A stretch of DNA of 41,674 nt from Leptospira interrogans (GCF_900156205.1 NZ_FTNA01000024.1:18571-60244), one strand, 5' to 3'; shown: positions 21,200 to 36,730, counted from the first letter of the stretch. The notes: a model not told the origin generated them from the letters alone. Program-made: numbers and translations.

Positions 21200-21303
21200 A
21201 GAGTTTGTTGAAAAATTAATTCTCCATATGTTTCTTGTTCCATAAAAACGGTCGATTGAACAGTTTTATTAATCTGAACTATGAAATTTTTTAAACAAAC
21301 TCT
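21200..21303 (-). repeat. 104-bp MITE-like repeat, family B
   Basis: It runs from AGAGTTTGTTGAAAAATTAA to TTTTTTAAACAAACTCT. The interior (CCATATGTTTCTTGTTCCAT, GGTCGATTGAACAG) is in the reverse orientation relative to the 11694 copy. It ends ~140 bases before thiM. Confidence 0.75.
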
Positions 21304-21441
21304 AATAACTAGAAGTTCAAACTATTCATAGATTTCAAAAGTTAAGTGATTTAAAAAAAAATCACAACATTCTTTCGAACATTCACACGGCTCAAAAAAT
21401 AAAGTTCTTTACAAGATTCATTCAGTCTTTAAAATAAAATC

Positions 21442-22239
21442 GTGTCAAAAACTACAATCATAGAAAGAATCTGGCCAGCAAAAGAGATCATTGAAGATTT
21501 ATCCGAACTTAGAAAACAATCTCCTCTAACACATGTTATTACGAACATAGTAGTAACCAATTGGACAGCAAATGTGTTACTTGCAATTGGTTCGTCCCCT
21601 GCTATGGTAATCGCAAAAGAAGAAGCGGGAGAATTTGCAAAAATTGCAAGTGGGTTGTTAATCAATATAGGCACAGTAACCTCTAATGACGCAATAACTA
21701 TGAAAATCGCGGCAGAAGCAGCCCATCAAGCAAAAATACCTTGGGTATTAGATCCAGTAGCCGTGGGAGCACTTGGGTTTAGAACAGAATTAGCCAAAGA
21801 ATTACTTAATTTTAAACCGACCGTAATTAGAGGCAACGCATCCGAAATATTAGCGTTAGCCGGAACAGACGGAGGGGGAAAGGGAGTTGATTCCACAGCT
21901 CTTTCTTCTGACGCATTGCCTCTTGCTCAAATGCTTGCCGAAAAAACTGGAGCCGTAATTGCAATCAGCGGAGAAATAGATTACGTAACCAATGGAAAAG
22001 AAACCATTTCTATTAGCGGAGGAGACCCAATCATGACCAAAGTAACCGGGGTCGGCTGCTCCTTAGGAGGTGTAATCGCATCTTTTTTAGGGGTACAAAA
22101 AGATCCTCTAAGAGCAACCGCAACCGCATCCGCAGTTTTTGCAATTGCAGGAACACGCTCCGCGAAAATATCAAAAGGTTCTGGAAGTTTTGCAGTCAAT
22201 TTTTTAGATCAATTGAATTTGCTTTCGACAGAAAAATGA
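21442..22239 (+). CDS. thiM: Hydroxyethylthiazole kinase ThiM
   Basis: A GTG start gives 265 residues, normal for ThiM. The motifs are [20 protein letters not shown] (about residues 29-48), [23 protein letters not shown] (about 107-120) and the anion-hole/catalytic segment [10 protein letters not shown] (about 196-205) with the conserved Cys. The enzyme phosphorylates 4-methyl-5-(2-hydroxyethyl)thiazole with ATP, salvaging the thiazole half of thiamin. It stands alone: no thiE or thiD lies next to it, so the coupling enzymes must be elsewhere. The ribosome site is weak. No TPP riboswitch was recognised. Confidence 0.95.
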   Translation: MSKTTIIERIWPAKEIIEDLSELRKQSPLTHVITNIVVTNWTANVLLAIGSSPAMVIAKEEAGEFAKIASGLLINIGTVTSNDAITMKIAAEAAHQAKIPWVLDPVAVGALGFRTELAKELLNFKPTVIRGNASEILALAGTDGGGKGVDSTALSSDALPLAQMLAEKTGAVIAISGEIDYVTNGKETISISGGDPIMTKVTGVGCSLGGVIASFLGVQKDPLRATATASAVFAIAGTRSAKISKGSGSFAVNFLDQLNLLSTEK

Positions 22240-22579
22240 TTATGACTAAATTTTACTTAAGAACTATATAATAGGTTGTCACTAATCTTACTACAAAGCC
22301 CCGTTTAGTGCAAAATATTATGCGCTTTGTAATATAAGTTACTAGTAAAATCATTCTTTAAAAAATAAACTCAACAATATATTATAAAATAATTATAATT
22401 AAATTCTTTTTAAGTTTTTATAAATTAAAAATCAACAAGTACATCTTATTTTTATTAGCACTTCTTGCAAACGGATGCCTTTCCCAAAAAAGATATATGC
22501 CACTTTAAATTTTTCTTGCGCAAAGTGTATTCAAAATTAAGATCATGCGCGTTTAATCCGAGTTCAAAAGGATCGAAAA
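22240..22579. other. Gap between thiM and the hydratase gene
   Basis: AT-rich, no supported gene. A fragment at about 22305-22350 (TTTAGTGCAAAATATTATG ... CTAGTAAAATC) resembles one at about 30450-30495, so it is repeat-derived. The end of the gap should hold the promoter of the downstream gene. Confidence 0.4.
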
Positions 22580-23326
22580 ATGAAATATCAGTGCTTGCTT
22601 ACCGAAAACAGGAATCAAATTTTAATCGTAACTCTCAATCGACCCGAAAAATCCAACTCACTAAACTTACAAATTAGAGACGAACTTGAAAACGTATTTA
22701 ATGTAAACGCAAACAATGAATCTGTAAAAGCGATCCTACTCAATTCTTCAGGCAAACACTTTTCAAGTGGATACGATTTAGAAGAAGTAGTTCGAACAAA
22801 ACTAGAATCCTTTCGACATAGAATATTAGAGTATCATTATGCACTTTACAGTTTTCCCAAACCAGTGGTTACGATATTAAAAGGATTTGCATCCGCTGGA
22901 GGTTTTGATCTTGCTCTTTGTGGAGACTACATCATTTCTGAAAAAAAGGCGATTCTTTTCAGACCAGAAATTCGATTCGGAGGACCTCCTCTAATCACTA
23001 CACTCGCAAGAAAAGTTGGGCCGAACAAATCTTTGAGTCTAACCTTAAAAGGAGATCCGATTCGATCTTCTCAGGCTTTGAGTTTGGGAATTATAGACGA
23101 GATCTATGAAGGAGACGACATATTACAACATTCGGTCCAAGTCGCTTCTAAACTTTCACAATGGAATTTAAATATGTTATCCACATTAAAAGGAATATCA
23201 AATAATTATTTCATAGGAAACTTATACGAAAACTTAAAAAACGAGTTCGACGCGTTCGCTTCCGTATTAGAAGATCCTAAATTTTTCCAGAAAGTTCAAG
23301 AATATGCGGGAACGATACAACAATGA
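22580..23326 (+). CDS. Enoyl-CoA hydratase/isomerase family protein
   Basis: This 248-residue crotonase-fold protein is close to the usual ~255. It has N-terminal [20 protein letters not shown], the first oxyanion-hole segment [12 protein letters not shown] (about 59-70) and the second, [17 protein letters not shown] (about 105-121). The usual catalytic Glu positions are replaced or displaced in the [11 protein letters not shown] stretch (about 133-143), so the reaction (hydration, isomerisation or thioester hydrolysis) cannot be fixed. It could act in fatty-acid degradation with the acyl-CoA genes nearby, but it is a separate transcript on the opposite strand. Confidence 0.85.
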   Translation: MKYQCLLTENRNQILIVTLNRPEKSNSLNLQIRDELENVFNVNANNESVKAILLNSSGKHFSSGYDLEEVVRTKLESFRHRILEYHYALYSFPKPVVTILKGFASAGGFDLALCGDYIISEKKAILFRPEIRFGGPPLITTLARKVGPNKSLSLTLKGDPIRSSQALSLGIIDEIYEGDDILQHSVQVASKLSQWNLNMLSTLKGISNNYFIGNLYENLKNEFDAFASVLEDPKFFQKVQEYAGTIQQ

Positions 23327-23422
23327 ACGCCCTTTATGGAAATTTCATACGCTCGTTATTTAGGATTTAGTTCCTATAGAATTTTCATCAAATACCGCGA
23401 AATAAAAACGTCAAAATTTTGT

Positions 23423-23854
23423 TTAAGGTTGAGGTTCTTGTAAGTATTCAATTTCAGAAACATTGGAACTTTTTACCATTAGTACTTTTGAATTTACTTG
23501 ATCAGACGAAATCGAATGTACGATTCCAGACGGTATAAAAAGAACCTCTTCTGATTGTAACATTATAGGTTCAGCTCCAGGTAAGGTAAGCTGAAGACTT
23601 CCACGAATTACATAGTAAACACAATCGTCATCTCGAAGAACAAGATGAATTTTCTTAGGTAATTTAGGAATATTGAATACGTTTACTCCAATTTTACCAT
23701 GAGCCAATTCAACCGCAAATTTTTTCGTTTCTGAGGAATTAAGAAAAGTTTGTAGATTGATTTTTCTAAGTGGAGAGGAAGGAGGAACTTCCTTGTGACA
23801 ATCGGTAAATACGAAAACAATTCCAAGGAATATTATAAAAAAAACATTATTCAT
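23423..23854 (-). CDS. Cupin-domain lipoprotein
   Basis: This 143-residue protein has a short signal sequence ending FVFTDC (lipidated Cys at about residue 19). It is followed by a small beta-barrel with VYYVIRGSLQLTLPGAEP and SEEVLFIPSGIVHSI (about 79-125), the two cupin motifs. Only one histidine of the usual metal-binding set (GIVHSI) is clear, so metal binding may be reduced. It is likely in the periplasm or on a membrane surface. The ligand is unknown. It is on the same strand as the mini-lipoproteins upstream but 66 bases away. Confidence 0.8.
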   Translation of the reverse strand: MNNVFFIIFLGIVFVFTDCHKEVPPSSPLRKINLQTFLNSSETKKFAVELAHGKIGVNVFNIPKLPKKIHLVLRDDDCVYYVIRGSLQLTLPGAEPIMLQSEEVLFIPSGIVHSISSDQVNSKVLMVKSSNVSEIEYLQEPQP

Positions 23855-23919
23855 AATCAGATACTCAGAATAGAGACTTGTAGGAAACCAAAAGAATTGA
23901 TTCCCTACAAAAAACTTGA

Positions 23920-24144
23920 TTAAAATCCGAAATTGACAGTTACGTCTTTACAAGCAATTACACTTGTTTTTGCATCTACAGCACAAAATTCTACTTTGGA
24001 ACTAGAAGTTGAAAAAACATCACGAGTTTCATAAAATCTATAAAAACCTTTTGATGTTCTAACTACGTCCGTAGAATAAAGCGTTTTGCAATTTGCCATA
24101 AAAAGAGCAAATACAACGAGGAACAAGCTGATTAACATTTTCAT
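23920..24144 (-). CDS. Small lipoprotein, third of a tandem trio
   Basis: I chose the ATG at 24144 (MKMLIS), one base after the previous gene's stop. An in-frame start 16 codons upstream would bury the signal peptide. It gives 74 residues with lipobox LFMANC (Cys at about 19). The mature part ends with FCAVDAKTSVIAC, a two-cysteine motif shared in outline with the two upstream neighbours. I recognise no family. It is probably a membrane-anchored surface or periplasmic protein. Confidence 0.75.
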   Translation of the reverse strand: MKMLISLFLVVFALFMANCKTLYSTDVVRTSKGFYRFYETRDVFSTSSSKVEFCAVDAKTSVIACKDVTVNFGF

Positions 24145-24145
24145 C

Positions 24146-24409
24146 TTAATATGCTTCCTTAATACTTGGATTTTTATATTTTTCATTTGCATCGCTGCAA
24201 GTTAAATCTCCGTTTTTTTCGACGACACAAATATAATCGTCAATATAACCACCACAACCTTGTAAAGTACTTGCAGCACAAAAGTTTCTATGAAGAACGA
24301 TTTTGTCCTTATCAAAAACACTTACTTTCGCAAGATGAACTGGTAAACATTGTTCTAAAGTAGATATTACAATGGCTAAAAAGAAAAATAAAATCAGATT
24401 TTTTTTCAT
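24146..24409 (-). CDS. Small lipoprotein, second of a tandem trio
   Basis: This 87-residue protein has a signal sequence ending STLEQC (Cys at about 20). It contains extra cysteines (FCAASTLQGCGG) and, near the end, ICVVEKNGDLTC, matching the C-x9-C motif of the first trio member. It starts one base after the upstream stop and ends one base before the downstream start, so the three are translationally coupled. The function is unknown. Confidence 0.75.
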   Translation of the reverse strand: MKKNLILFFFLAIVISTLEQCLPVHLAKVSVFDKDKIVLHRNFCAASTLQGCGGYIDDYICVVEKNGDLTCSDANEKYKNPSIKEAY

Positions 24410-24410
24410 A

Positions 24411-24644
24411 TTATCTTAACCCTTTTATCACAGCAGGTTTACAATCGAGCGAATCATTCGCGTCGATATTACATAGAACCAGTTGACTTGAAATACGTTT
24501 AGGATCATAAGGATTTCCTGTATCCTTATGAACAACCAGATAAAGATGATCTCCTGCAAATGCACCGGATCCGACCCGATGCCTTACACAATTTACAGCA
24601 AACAGTAAGGGAAGTAAAAATACCCCGAACTTTAAAAAGCGCAT
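24411..24644 (-). CDS. Small lipoprotein, first of a tandem trio
   Basis: This 77-residue protein has a signal sequence ending LFAVNC (Cys at about 19) and a ribosome site AGGAGC close to the ATG. Near the end it carries LCNIDANDSLDC, a C-x9-C motif echoed in the next two genes. It heads a three-gene operon of mini-lipoproteins. I recognise no family. The motif may form a disulfide in the periplasm. Confidence 0.75.
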   Translation of the reverse strand: MRFLKFGVFLLPLLFAVNCVRHRVGSGAFAGDHLYLVVHKDTGNPYDPKRISSQLVLCNIDANDSLDCKPAVIKGLR

Positions 24645-25040
24645 ACTAGCTCCTAAAATGTAGTATTGTTCGAATACTACAGTAACACTTGGATTTTAAG
24701 TCAATAAAAGTTTAAAAACACAGATCAAAACGTTTATTCAAAAATTCTTAAGATGATAATATTTATTCGAATTATACGAAAAGTCACTTCTAATGCGTTA
24801 AAACGACTATATAATATTTTGAGATATATTCTCAAAATATTCATCTCATTTTTAGATTTTTAAAAATTATAAATTGATAAAATTCATTTTTAAGGAATTT
24901 AGTTACATTTCTTTTACAAAACCTGTTTAAAAACTTAGATTTTTTAACAACTTCAATTCCCTTATTTTTGAGATTATAAGATGAATCCTATGAATGTATT
25001 CACATTTAAAATTGAACGGATTCATTCTTAAATCTATAAT
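24645..25040. other. Promoter-side gap of the lipoprotein trio, no gene seen
   Basis: AT-rich with no supported reading frame. The part next to 24644 should carry the trio's promoter, but I cannot place its elements. Confidence 0.4.
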
Positions 25041-25133
25041 AGAGAAAATTTTTGAAAAATTAATTTTCTTTCATTTTTTTCATTAAAATGAATGGGTAAA
25101 ATCGTTTGTAGGTATGGTTCTTTCAACAACTCT
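25041..25133. repeat. ~93-bp MITE-like repeat, family B (diverged)
   Basis: It is bounded by AGAGAAAATTTTTGAAAAAT and TTCTTTCAACAACTCT. The right end agrees with the family B consensus; the interior is diverged. A short minus-strand frame (25034-25315) crosses it and is not a gene. Confidence 0.55.
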
Positions 25134-25189
25134 AATATAGAATTCGAATCTAAAATAACGTGAAAGGAATCGATATGAAGAAGTTCAGA

Positions 25190-25345
25190 AGAACGTTCTT
25201 TCAAACTCAGCGTCCGCGCTCGACGGATCGCATTTGAAACTAAAGACGATTGTTGTATACAATTTATTGAATAGAACGAGAACCCAATCCGGCTGCCTAT
25301 GGTAGCCGGATTCACCTTATTTTCTTACTTCGAACTCACGTTAAA
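25190..25345 (-). repeat. Dispersed repeat, family D (short form) with GC palindrome
   Basis: The outer end is CTTCGAACTCACGTTA (about 25329). Next to it, AATCCGGCTGCC and GGTAGCCGGATT form a strong hairpin around TAT (about 25284-25314). The interior holds ACTCAGCGTCCGCGCTCGAC and GGATCGCATTTGAAAC. It resembles the 20.5-kb and 29.8-kb blocks and is followed by the family F copy. Confidence 0.6.
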
Positions 25346-25401
25346 ATAACAACAAATACGAGTAACCTAATAAAGTTATGAACCTAAGAATCTTACACAC
25401 G

Positions 25402-25495
25402 ACGATTACTCATAACTATATAATAAGGTACCTAATATTTTACATAGAATCAGCGTTTTGTGATAAAATTAACGGTACTCAATTTTCTAGAGATC
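25402..25495 (+). repeat. ~85-bp dispersed repeat, family F
   Basis: The copy reads ACTCATAACTATATAATAAG, then TACATAGAATCAGCGTTTTG, TGATAAAATTAACGG and TACTCAATTTTCTAGAGAT. It matches 20788-20873 nearly base for base. Confidence 0.75.
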
Positions 25496-25685
25496 AGTAG
25501 GAACCTCATTTTTATTCTAGTGTGTTTAGTGTTGAAACCGAATACAACGTAAGTTAGGTGTAATTTTTACAAATAAACTCTAAAAAATTTATGCTGAGTA
25601 CAAATTAAACTTCGAAATCGAACTTTGTCTTCAAATTTTAAAAAGGAAGGGGAATGTTAACCGAATCGAAATGGTAGAATTCGAT

Positions 25686-25760
<75 letters not shown>

Positions 25761-25772
25761 GTCAATACCGGT

Positions 25773-25873
<101 letters not shown>

Positions 25874-25913
25874 CTCAAATGCAACAGTTTTTTACTAAAA
25901 AACTGTCGTAGAC

Positions 25914-27284
25914 TTAAAAACCATCTCTACGATAAACTCGAATTTGATGATCTAAAAAATCCGAGATCACTAGGTAACGATTGTCGGGTGAAACGTCAAG
26001 ACCAGTAGGTTGATTACCAGCTTCCCAAAATTCCTTAACCGTGTCCGTCGTTGTGTCAATAACATAAACTTTTCCAAGTACCAAACCTTTTTTGAGATAA
26101 CCTTCGGTTGGATGATTAGGACCTCTACAAGAAACATAAAGATACTTTCCGTCAGGAGAAAGAGCAATCGTATTCGGTTTATCGAATACAGGAATTGACT
26201 TTTGAACTTTTTTTTCTTTTAAATCATAAACTTCGATCTTGCTACAACACATATCAGAAACATAAATCTTATTTTCAGTATTGCCCGAGACGATATGACG
26301 TTTGTTCCCCGGAGGACCGATTGTATCGATGAGTTTTTCCTTATCCATAGAATAGATTCCAAGTCTACCACCTCCAGATTCTTGATTGCTCGCGGAAAAT
26401 TGAGCAATATATAATTCTTTACCGTCTTTCGAAAGTAAAAGTCCACGAGGTAAACCAATCTTATCTGTTTTACGAATTTCTAATTTCGTTTTTCTATCAA
26501 TAACGGAAATATCCTCACTAATCCAATTGGAGCAATAAACCAAATCTCGAATTGGATCATAAAGAAGGATTTTAGACCATTTACCCGTTAGATCAACCGT
26601 CGCTTTATACGCGAGAGTTTTTAAATCGAAAACGTGAACCGCATTTGCCTGCATCTGACTGACCCAAAGTTCGTTATGCTCTGGAATCGAAATCGTTTCC
26701 ACAAAACCCAATTTTTTTTTGTATTTTTCAGGGGGAGAAAGTCTGACGGTCTGACCGGAATTTATATCCAAAACGTCCATACCTTCATCTTCTAAAAGAG
26801 GAATCGCAAGCCTAGTATTGTCTATGAATCGAACGCTTTTGGGCTGAAATCCTGTTTTAAATCTTGAGATAAAACGATGCGTTATGCCCTCTTTATCTAA
26901 AGCTATCAATTTTTCATTTAGTTCTTCCGGCTTTCTAATACGGTAAGAAGAATTTTGAAAACCCGGAGAAGAAAGTTTTAATTCAATTTCCTTTTCATCC
27001 TTATAAACGGGAATTGCCATTTCGACCAAAGCGATATTTTTATCCATTTCTAAAACCTTAAAAGGAAGAATCTCTTCTCCCAATCGTATTACGGTTCCTT
27101 TATAAGGATGAATACTAAACTTAACAATTTCGGTTCCATTCTTTTCTCGATTGATTGGAGAAGAAAGTAAAGAAAAGTCTCCGCTTTTGCAGCAGACTAA
27201 AAACAGAAATATAGGAATTAACAGAATTATATCCGATTTAATTTTGATAAGTTTTAGAAATTTTTTTTTTGGATTCGAGTTCAA
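25914..27284 (-). CDS. YVTN/SMP30-like beta-propeller lipoprotein
   Basis: A TTG start with AAGGAG 6 bases upstream gives 456 residues. The signal sequence ends LFLVCC (lipidation at Cys 31 or 32). An N-terminal beta domain (about 40-130) is followed by propeller repeats from about 140 to the end, with repeated patterns such as [33 protein letters not shown] and [15 protein letters not shown], typical of YVTN repeats. It is probably anchored to a membrane, facing the periplasm or the outside, with a binding role. It is the last gene of an operon, 10 bases after an acyltransferase gene. Confidence 0.85.
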   Translation of the reverse strand: MNSNPKKKFLKLIKIKSDIILLIPIFLFLVCCKSGDFSLLSSPINREKNGTEIVKFSIHPYKGTVIRLGEEILPFKVLEMDKNIALVEMAIPVYKDEKEIELKLSSPGFQNSSYRIRKPEELNEKLIALDKEGITHRFISRFKTGFQPKSVRFIDNTRLAIPLLEDEGMDVLDINSGQTVRLSPPEKYKKKLGFVETISIPEHNELWVSQMQANAVHVFDLKTLAYKATVDLTGKWSKILLYDPIRDLVYCSNWISEDISVIDRKTKLEIRKTDKIGLPRGLLLSKDGKELYIAQFSASNQESGGGRLGIYSMDKEKLIDTIGPPGNKRHIVSGNTENKIYVSDMCCSKIEVYDLKEKKVQKSIPVFDKPNTIALSPDGKYLYVSCRGPNHPTEGYLKKGLVLGKVYVIDTTTDTVKEFWEAGNQPTGLDVSPDNRYLVISDFLDHQIRVYRRDGF

Positions 27285-27294
27285 GAAATACTCC

Positions 27295-28463
27295 TTAGGT
27301 GTTCTTTTTAGCTTGTATTTGATTTCCCAAAATCAAGTTGGTCCAGTAAAAAGGGCGTATTAGAAAATGATAAATTACGAATGTGATTCCAAAAACCGAT
27401 AAAAGATGTAGAATAAATTTTTCTGCGAGTCCCAAGGAGGAATGAACCACAAAGTAACCGGCCAATAGAGAAACAGGATGATGTAAAAGATAGATCGGAA
27501 GACTTGCGGTCCTCATGTATTCCGTCCAATTGTTTTTAAAATCAAAAAATTTCTGAAATAGACCAATCAAAAGACGAATCATTAGCCAACCGGCGGCGCA
27601 CTTAGAAAAAATGTGCAAAATCCTTCTCCAATTTCCAGTATAACCAAAGTAAGACCAAAATGGATCAATTCTACTGATCTCGTAAAATCCCCAAAACGAA
27701 AGTAAAGCAAAAGGAACCCAGATCCAAAAACGATCCGATTGAGGTTCTAAAAAAAAAGTTTCTTTAGAAATCAAAAAACTTCCACAAAGAAAAAAAGTGA
27801 AATTATAAATAAAGTTTACCGGTTCAATCGCAAACCAAGATTCATCTTTCAAAAAATAGAAATTGATTATACAAGTACCTATAAAACTAATAAAGGTAAA
27901 AACGATGATCGTCTTAAATTCTTGTATAAAACTTTTTTGATCTGGCTCATTATTCAAAAGCAACGCTAAAGGAAGTGTGATCTTTCGGGTCAGAAGATGA
28001 AGCATCGTAAACAAAATTAGAAAATACAGAAACCATAGATGAGAAGGTCGAATATTATAATTTAAGAATATTCTAAAATAAAAATCAAAGTAAGAAATTT
28101 TCGTTCCAGCTTGTAAAAGAGATATGTAGGATTGCATAGGCGCAAAAAGTAAAATTCCAATGAGCGTCGGAATAAAAATCCTAAAAATTCTCATCTTTAA
28201 AAACTCTTTCAGAGTTTTTGTTCTAAAAATCGCCTCCGTAAAATATCCCGAAAGAAAGAAAAAAAGGGGCATCCTAAAAACGTGAACCCATTCACCAAAA
28301 ACGTCAAAAATCTCTGATCTTTGTTCGTTTCTAAGAGGATATTTAATTTCGGCGGCGTAAACGATCGCCACATGAAACACTAGACCAGTTAAAAGAGCAA
28401 AGGAACGAAGGTTATCTAGATAAAAAAGTCTTTTTCGAGTTTTGGGTAAAGTCGACTTAAGGT

Positions 28464-28467
<4 letters not shown>
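27295..28467 (-). CDS. Membrane acyltransferase (acyltransferase-3 / OpgC-like)
   Basis: This 390-residue protein has about 10 membrane helices. The first carries [19 protein letters not shown] (about residues 15-33) with the His of the acyltransferase-3 family (H32), followed by [12 protein letters not shown] (about 65-76). Such enzymes acylate sugars in lipopolysaccharide, glucans or antibiotics at the inner membrane. OpgC, which succinylates glucans, is a relative. The start overlaps the upstream regulator by 4 bases. The acceptor cannot be told from the sequence. Confidence 0.87.
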
Positions 28468-29096
<629 letters not shown>

Positions 29097-29424
29097 AATT
29101 CTTAACGGACCTTAATTATAATATCACAATCAATTCAATTATTTGGAGAACGGAACCAGCATCGAAAGCTTCTGAACTTAGATCAACTAAAATCCGCAGA
29201 ACGGAACTTCTCAGGCAAATTATAAAAAGCCTATATTAAAATGAAAATCGGAATTAAAGTCCGGACGTTAAATTTTATAATAAACCTCGAATCTCTATAA
29301 AATGAATTTTGAATTCAATAATAACCACAAAACAACGATTTTATGTAAAAATTTGATTTTGAAATCCCCTTTTTGGATTTTAAGGCTTACTATAATTTTA
29401 AAACGAAATCGAAATTACAGTCAT
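29097..29424. other. Promoter-side gap of the cNMP operon, no gene seen
   Basis: AT-rich DNA with no supported gene. At about 29312 the piece AATAACCACAAAACAACGATT, then TTATGTAAAA, resembles dispersed fragments near 15680. Confidence 0.4.
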
Positions 29425-29613
29425 TAACGTGAGTTTTATGTAAGAAAATGAGAAAGAATTTTCTAAAAGTATGAGTTTCTACAACTTGAGAACTGATTCG
29501 TAAAATGGTGATTTGTGGTAGTTCCCACACTTGAGAAATCAATCTGTAAAATTTAGATCCCAATTTTTTTTCAGAAAAATGAATCACGGGTTCCTTACGT
29601 CGAGCCCACTTTA
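29425..29613 (+). repeat. ~189-bp MITE-like repeat, family C
   Basis: The left end TAACGTGAGTTTTATGTAAG and the right end CTTACGTCGAGCCCACTTTA are imperfect inverted repeats. The interior has GAAAGAATTTTCTAAAAGTA, GGTAGTTCCCACAC and a TTTTTTTTCAGAAAAATGAA stretch, in the same order as the copies at 36731 and 40615. It is shorter than those by one internal unit. Confidence 0.75.
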
Positions 29614-29789
29614 ATTCACTCAATCTTTATCTGATCAATAGTCCCAAACCCAAATTGTAGGAGCATTTAAGAACAATGAAAACTGTTCGAACGTTCATAT
29701 ATGACGTGATCTGTGGGAACTACCACGTTTTACAATGAACTTACTATTCGGAGCTACATGATTGACCAAATAATTTACACTTCAATCCT

Positions 29790-30090
29790 ATAAATTCTGC
29801 GTAAAAAAATCTGGGCAAATCCGGCGTCGCCGGGCTGCGTTTTCAGTTCCAGCTAATAAATTGCATAAAAGAAACATAATACGATATTTCGTTTTTAGTT
29901 ACAATTTATTATAGAACGCGATCCGTCGAACGCCTGCTGGGCGGCCCGAAAAACTCAGCGAAGCCTCTTTAAAAATCGGCAGAAGCAATAATTGAGCTCA
30001 GGGAATGCGAGACGCTGAGTTTGAAGAGCATTCTGCTAAGTTCTCTACGACGCTGCAATCGCTTTCGCATGGATTTTATCGAACTCAGTC
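29790..30090. repeat. Dispersed repeat, family D (long form)
   Basis: This non-coding block is richer in GC than its surroundings. It contains AATCCGGCGTCGCCGGGCTG (hairpin-forming), TTATAGAACGCGATCCGTCG, GGCGGCCCGAAAAACTCAGC and TCGCTTTCGCATGGATTTTA. The last piece matches the end of the block at 85-147. The layout parallels 20515-20790. Confidence 0.7.
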
Positions 30091-30096
30091 AAATAG

Positions 30097-30299
30097 GGTC
30101 TGTAATAGTTTATACATCTAAAAAATACAAAATCTGCAGTAGTTCCTACACTAGTTTGATATACAAAATATTCCAGTTTTCTAAATTTGTGGGAACTACC
30201 ACAAATTCGAGTTTTACAAATCCATTTTGAAAATGTAGGAACTCTTACTTTTAGAAAAAATCTTCCTAATTTTCTTGACCGAACTCACATTTTTTAATC
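30097..30299 (-). repeat. ~200-bp MITE-like repeat, family C (reverse, diverged)
   Basis: Read on the minus strand it starts TGTGAGTTCGGTCAAGAAAA and contains TTTTTTCTAAAAGTAAGAG and three motifs of the type GTAGTTCCCACA (plus-strand positions about 30141, 30187 and 30233). The other end lacks a clear inverted repeat and merges with family D. Confidence 0.6.
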
Positions 30300-30599
30300 A
30301 AACCACTTTTTTAGAAATCATTGTATTTTTTGGAATCATAGAACTGGATAAAATAAAACTCGAAGAGGAATCTTTTTAAAGACCCGTTCCATTTAGAAGA
30401 GATTCTGATCCTAATAACAATCTTAGATTTATATCGCAAGCTATTTGATTGAGTGCAAAATATTAGAATCTATTATAGAATTTCCTAGTAAAACTTTCTC
30501 TAATAAGCTTGGTAACTTTCAAAGAATTTTTATCAAAACGAACATCGGCTTCCTGCTCCTATATAATAAATACCGCAAATTTTGATACTTGGATGTATA
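30300..30599. other. Gap between repeat blocks, no gene seen
   Basis: AT-rich; no supported frame. A fragment at about 30450-30500 recurs near 22310. Confidence 0.4.
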
Positions 30600-30770
30600 A
30601 ATAGAATACTTTGGTTAGATTGTTTCAAAAATTTGAATGTTTTGATCCTGCTCTAAAATGCTATAAATCCCAAATTTGCGGTATTTTTTAAGTACTGCTA
30701 TTTTTTTCACAAATTCGGCCGTTAATAACTTGGTACTATTTTCATGCATCAGCGTAGTAAGATGAATTTA
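30600..30770 (+). repeat. Dispersed repeat, family E
   Basis: TTTCAAAAATTTGAATGTTTTG, trimmed at its ends, and CAAATTCGGCCGTTAATAAC match the copy at 11853-11990. The internal hairpin arms are diverged here (CTATAAATCCCAAATTTGCGG). It is non-coding. Confidence 0.65.
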
Positions 30771-31159
30771 GAAACAAATTTTGAGCACTTTATAATATAA
30801 GTCCCGAGTAGCACTTTTTAAATCGCGCCCTAAAGAAAAGAATTGGTGCCAAATAGGTAAGAATATTCAAAAATTCGCAATCGTTTTATAGGACCAAAAA
30901 AATCCACTCGAAACATTTTTATCAAAAAAAACGCCTAAATAAGCTTATATGATACGATTTTTGTCCGGAGGCTTATTTACAATTGATTGAAAGAATCATA
31001 TCGATTCCAAACAACACGAGGTCAATGATTGATGACTTTGAAAGGCAAAATTACTTTTAGATTTCAATTTGTTGGATCACTTTCGCAATCGCAAATTAGA
31101 ATTCATGTATTATAGAATCATAATAGAGTCCATAAGATCAGTAAAAAAGGAGAAAAAAA
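30771..31159. other. Upstream region of the 83-residue protein gene
   Basis: No second gene is seen. The stretch at about 30944-30986 contains AATAAGCTTATATGATACG and AGGCTTATTTAC, a possible hairpin. The promoter of the downstream gene should lie at about 31080-31140, but its boxes are not certain. Confidence 0.35.
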
Positions 31160-31411
31160 ATGGCAAACATAATTAAAAAAGATCGGGTAAAAATACGTTT
31201 CCTCTGCGACCAAGTAGGAGAACTAAAGTCGAAAGGACTCAATGTAAGAACGGTATTCGATCAGTGCTGGAATCGAATTCCGGAAACAATGATACAAAAA
31301 CTCAACGCCGAAGAACTACTCGTTTATATACAACGACATATTCTTCCAATCGAAATAACTTTGATGAATGCAAATAAAAATGCGGAAGATTACAGAAGTA
31401 AAACCGCATAA
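31160..31411 (+). CDS. Small soluble protein of unknown function
   Basis: An AAGGAG site 8 bases upstream of the ATG and a bidirectional terminator ~90 bases after the stop support this 83-residue gene. The protein is basic, without signal or membrane segments, and helical. The start KKDRVKIRFLCDQVGELKSK suggests a short strand followed by helices. No family is recognised. It is convergent with greA and isolated from other plus-strand genes, in the middle of repeat-rich DNA. Confidence 0.7.
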   Translation: MANIIKKDRVKIRFLCDQVGELKSKGLNVRTVFDQCWNRIPETMIQKLNAEELLVYIQRHILPIEITLMNANKNAEDYRSKTA

Positions 31412-31496
31412 AGACAAAGAAATTTTTCATTAAAACATGACACGTTCTATAAAACTAAAACGCGTTGCACTGATTCTCATTTTTGTTTCAATAGAT

Positions 31497-31534
31497 AAAA
31501 AAATCCCGAACCGAAAAACGATCCGGGATTTTTT
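31497..31534. terminator. Bidirectional Rho-independent terminator
   Basis: AAAAAATCCCG and CGGGATTTTTT form a stem around a 15-base loop, with A and T runs on the two sides. It lies between the convergent 83-residue gene and greA and can terminate both. Confidence 0.88.
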
Positions 31535-31562
31535 AATACATTCTGTTTTCTGAATATATTTT

Positions 31563-34362
<2,800 letters not shown>

Positions 34363-34440
34363 ATCTCGGCTTGATGATGAAAATTGGGACGTTTGGGGTA
34401 AAATTCCTCTCTGACAGCCCTGTATTTATCAATTATAAGC

Positions 34441-34473
<33 letters not shown>

Positions 34474-34496
34474 GAAGGAGAAAGCCTCAGAAAAGG

Positions 34497-34526
34497 AAAA
34501 ACGGGATTTAAAAATATCCCGTTTTT
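34497..34526 (-). terminator. Rho-independent terminator after flaA1
   Basis: AAAAACGGGA and TCCCGTTTTT pair around a short A/T loop, and the minus-strand reading ends in a T run. It lies 14 bases after the flaA1 stop. Confidence 0.9.
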
Positions 34527-34539
34527 CTTAAAAGAATTT

Positions 34540-36730
<2,191 letters not shown>

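Noticed and set aside
20900..21441. TPP riboswitch upstream of thiM
   Set aside because: I looked for the conserved CTGAGA core and a P1 stem and found none; the region contains a family B repeat.
25034..25315. 93-residue minus-strand frame
   Set aside because: It runs through a family B repeat and a family D hairpin; the composition is that of repeats.
25875..25905. Hairpin CAGTTTTTTA/TAAAAAACTG as terminator of the propeller gene
   Set aside because: The stem is mostly A-T, and on the minus strand no T run follows it.
27151..27363. Plus-strand frame over the propeller/acyltransferase junction
   Set aside because: It lies antisense to two well-supported genes.
29790..30090. Structured RNA or rRNA fragment in the GC-rich block
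   Set aside because: No rRNA or tRNA signature was found; the block matches other dispersed copies with the same inner order.
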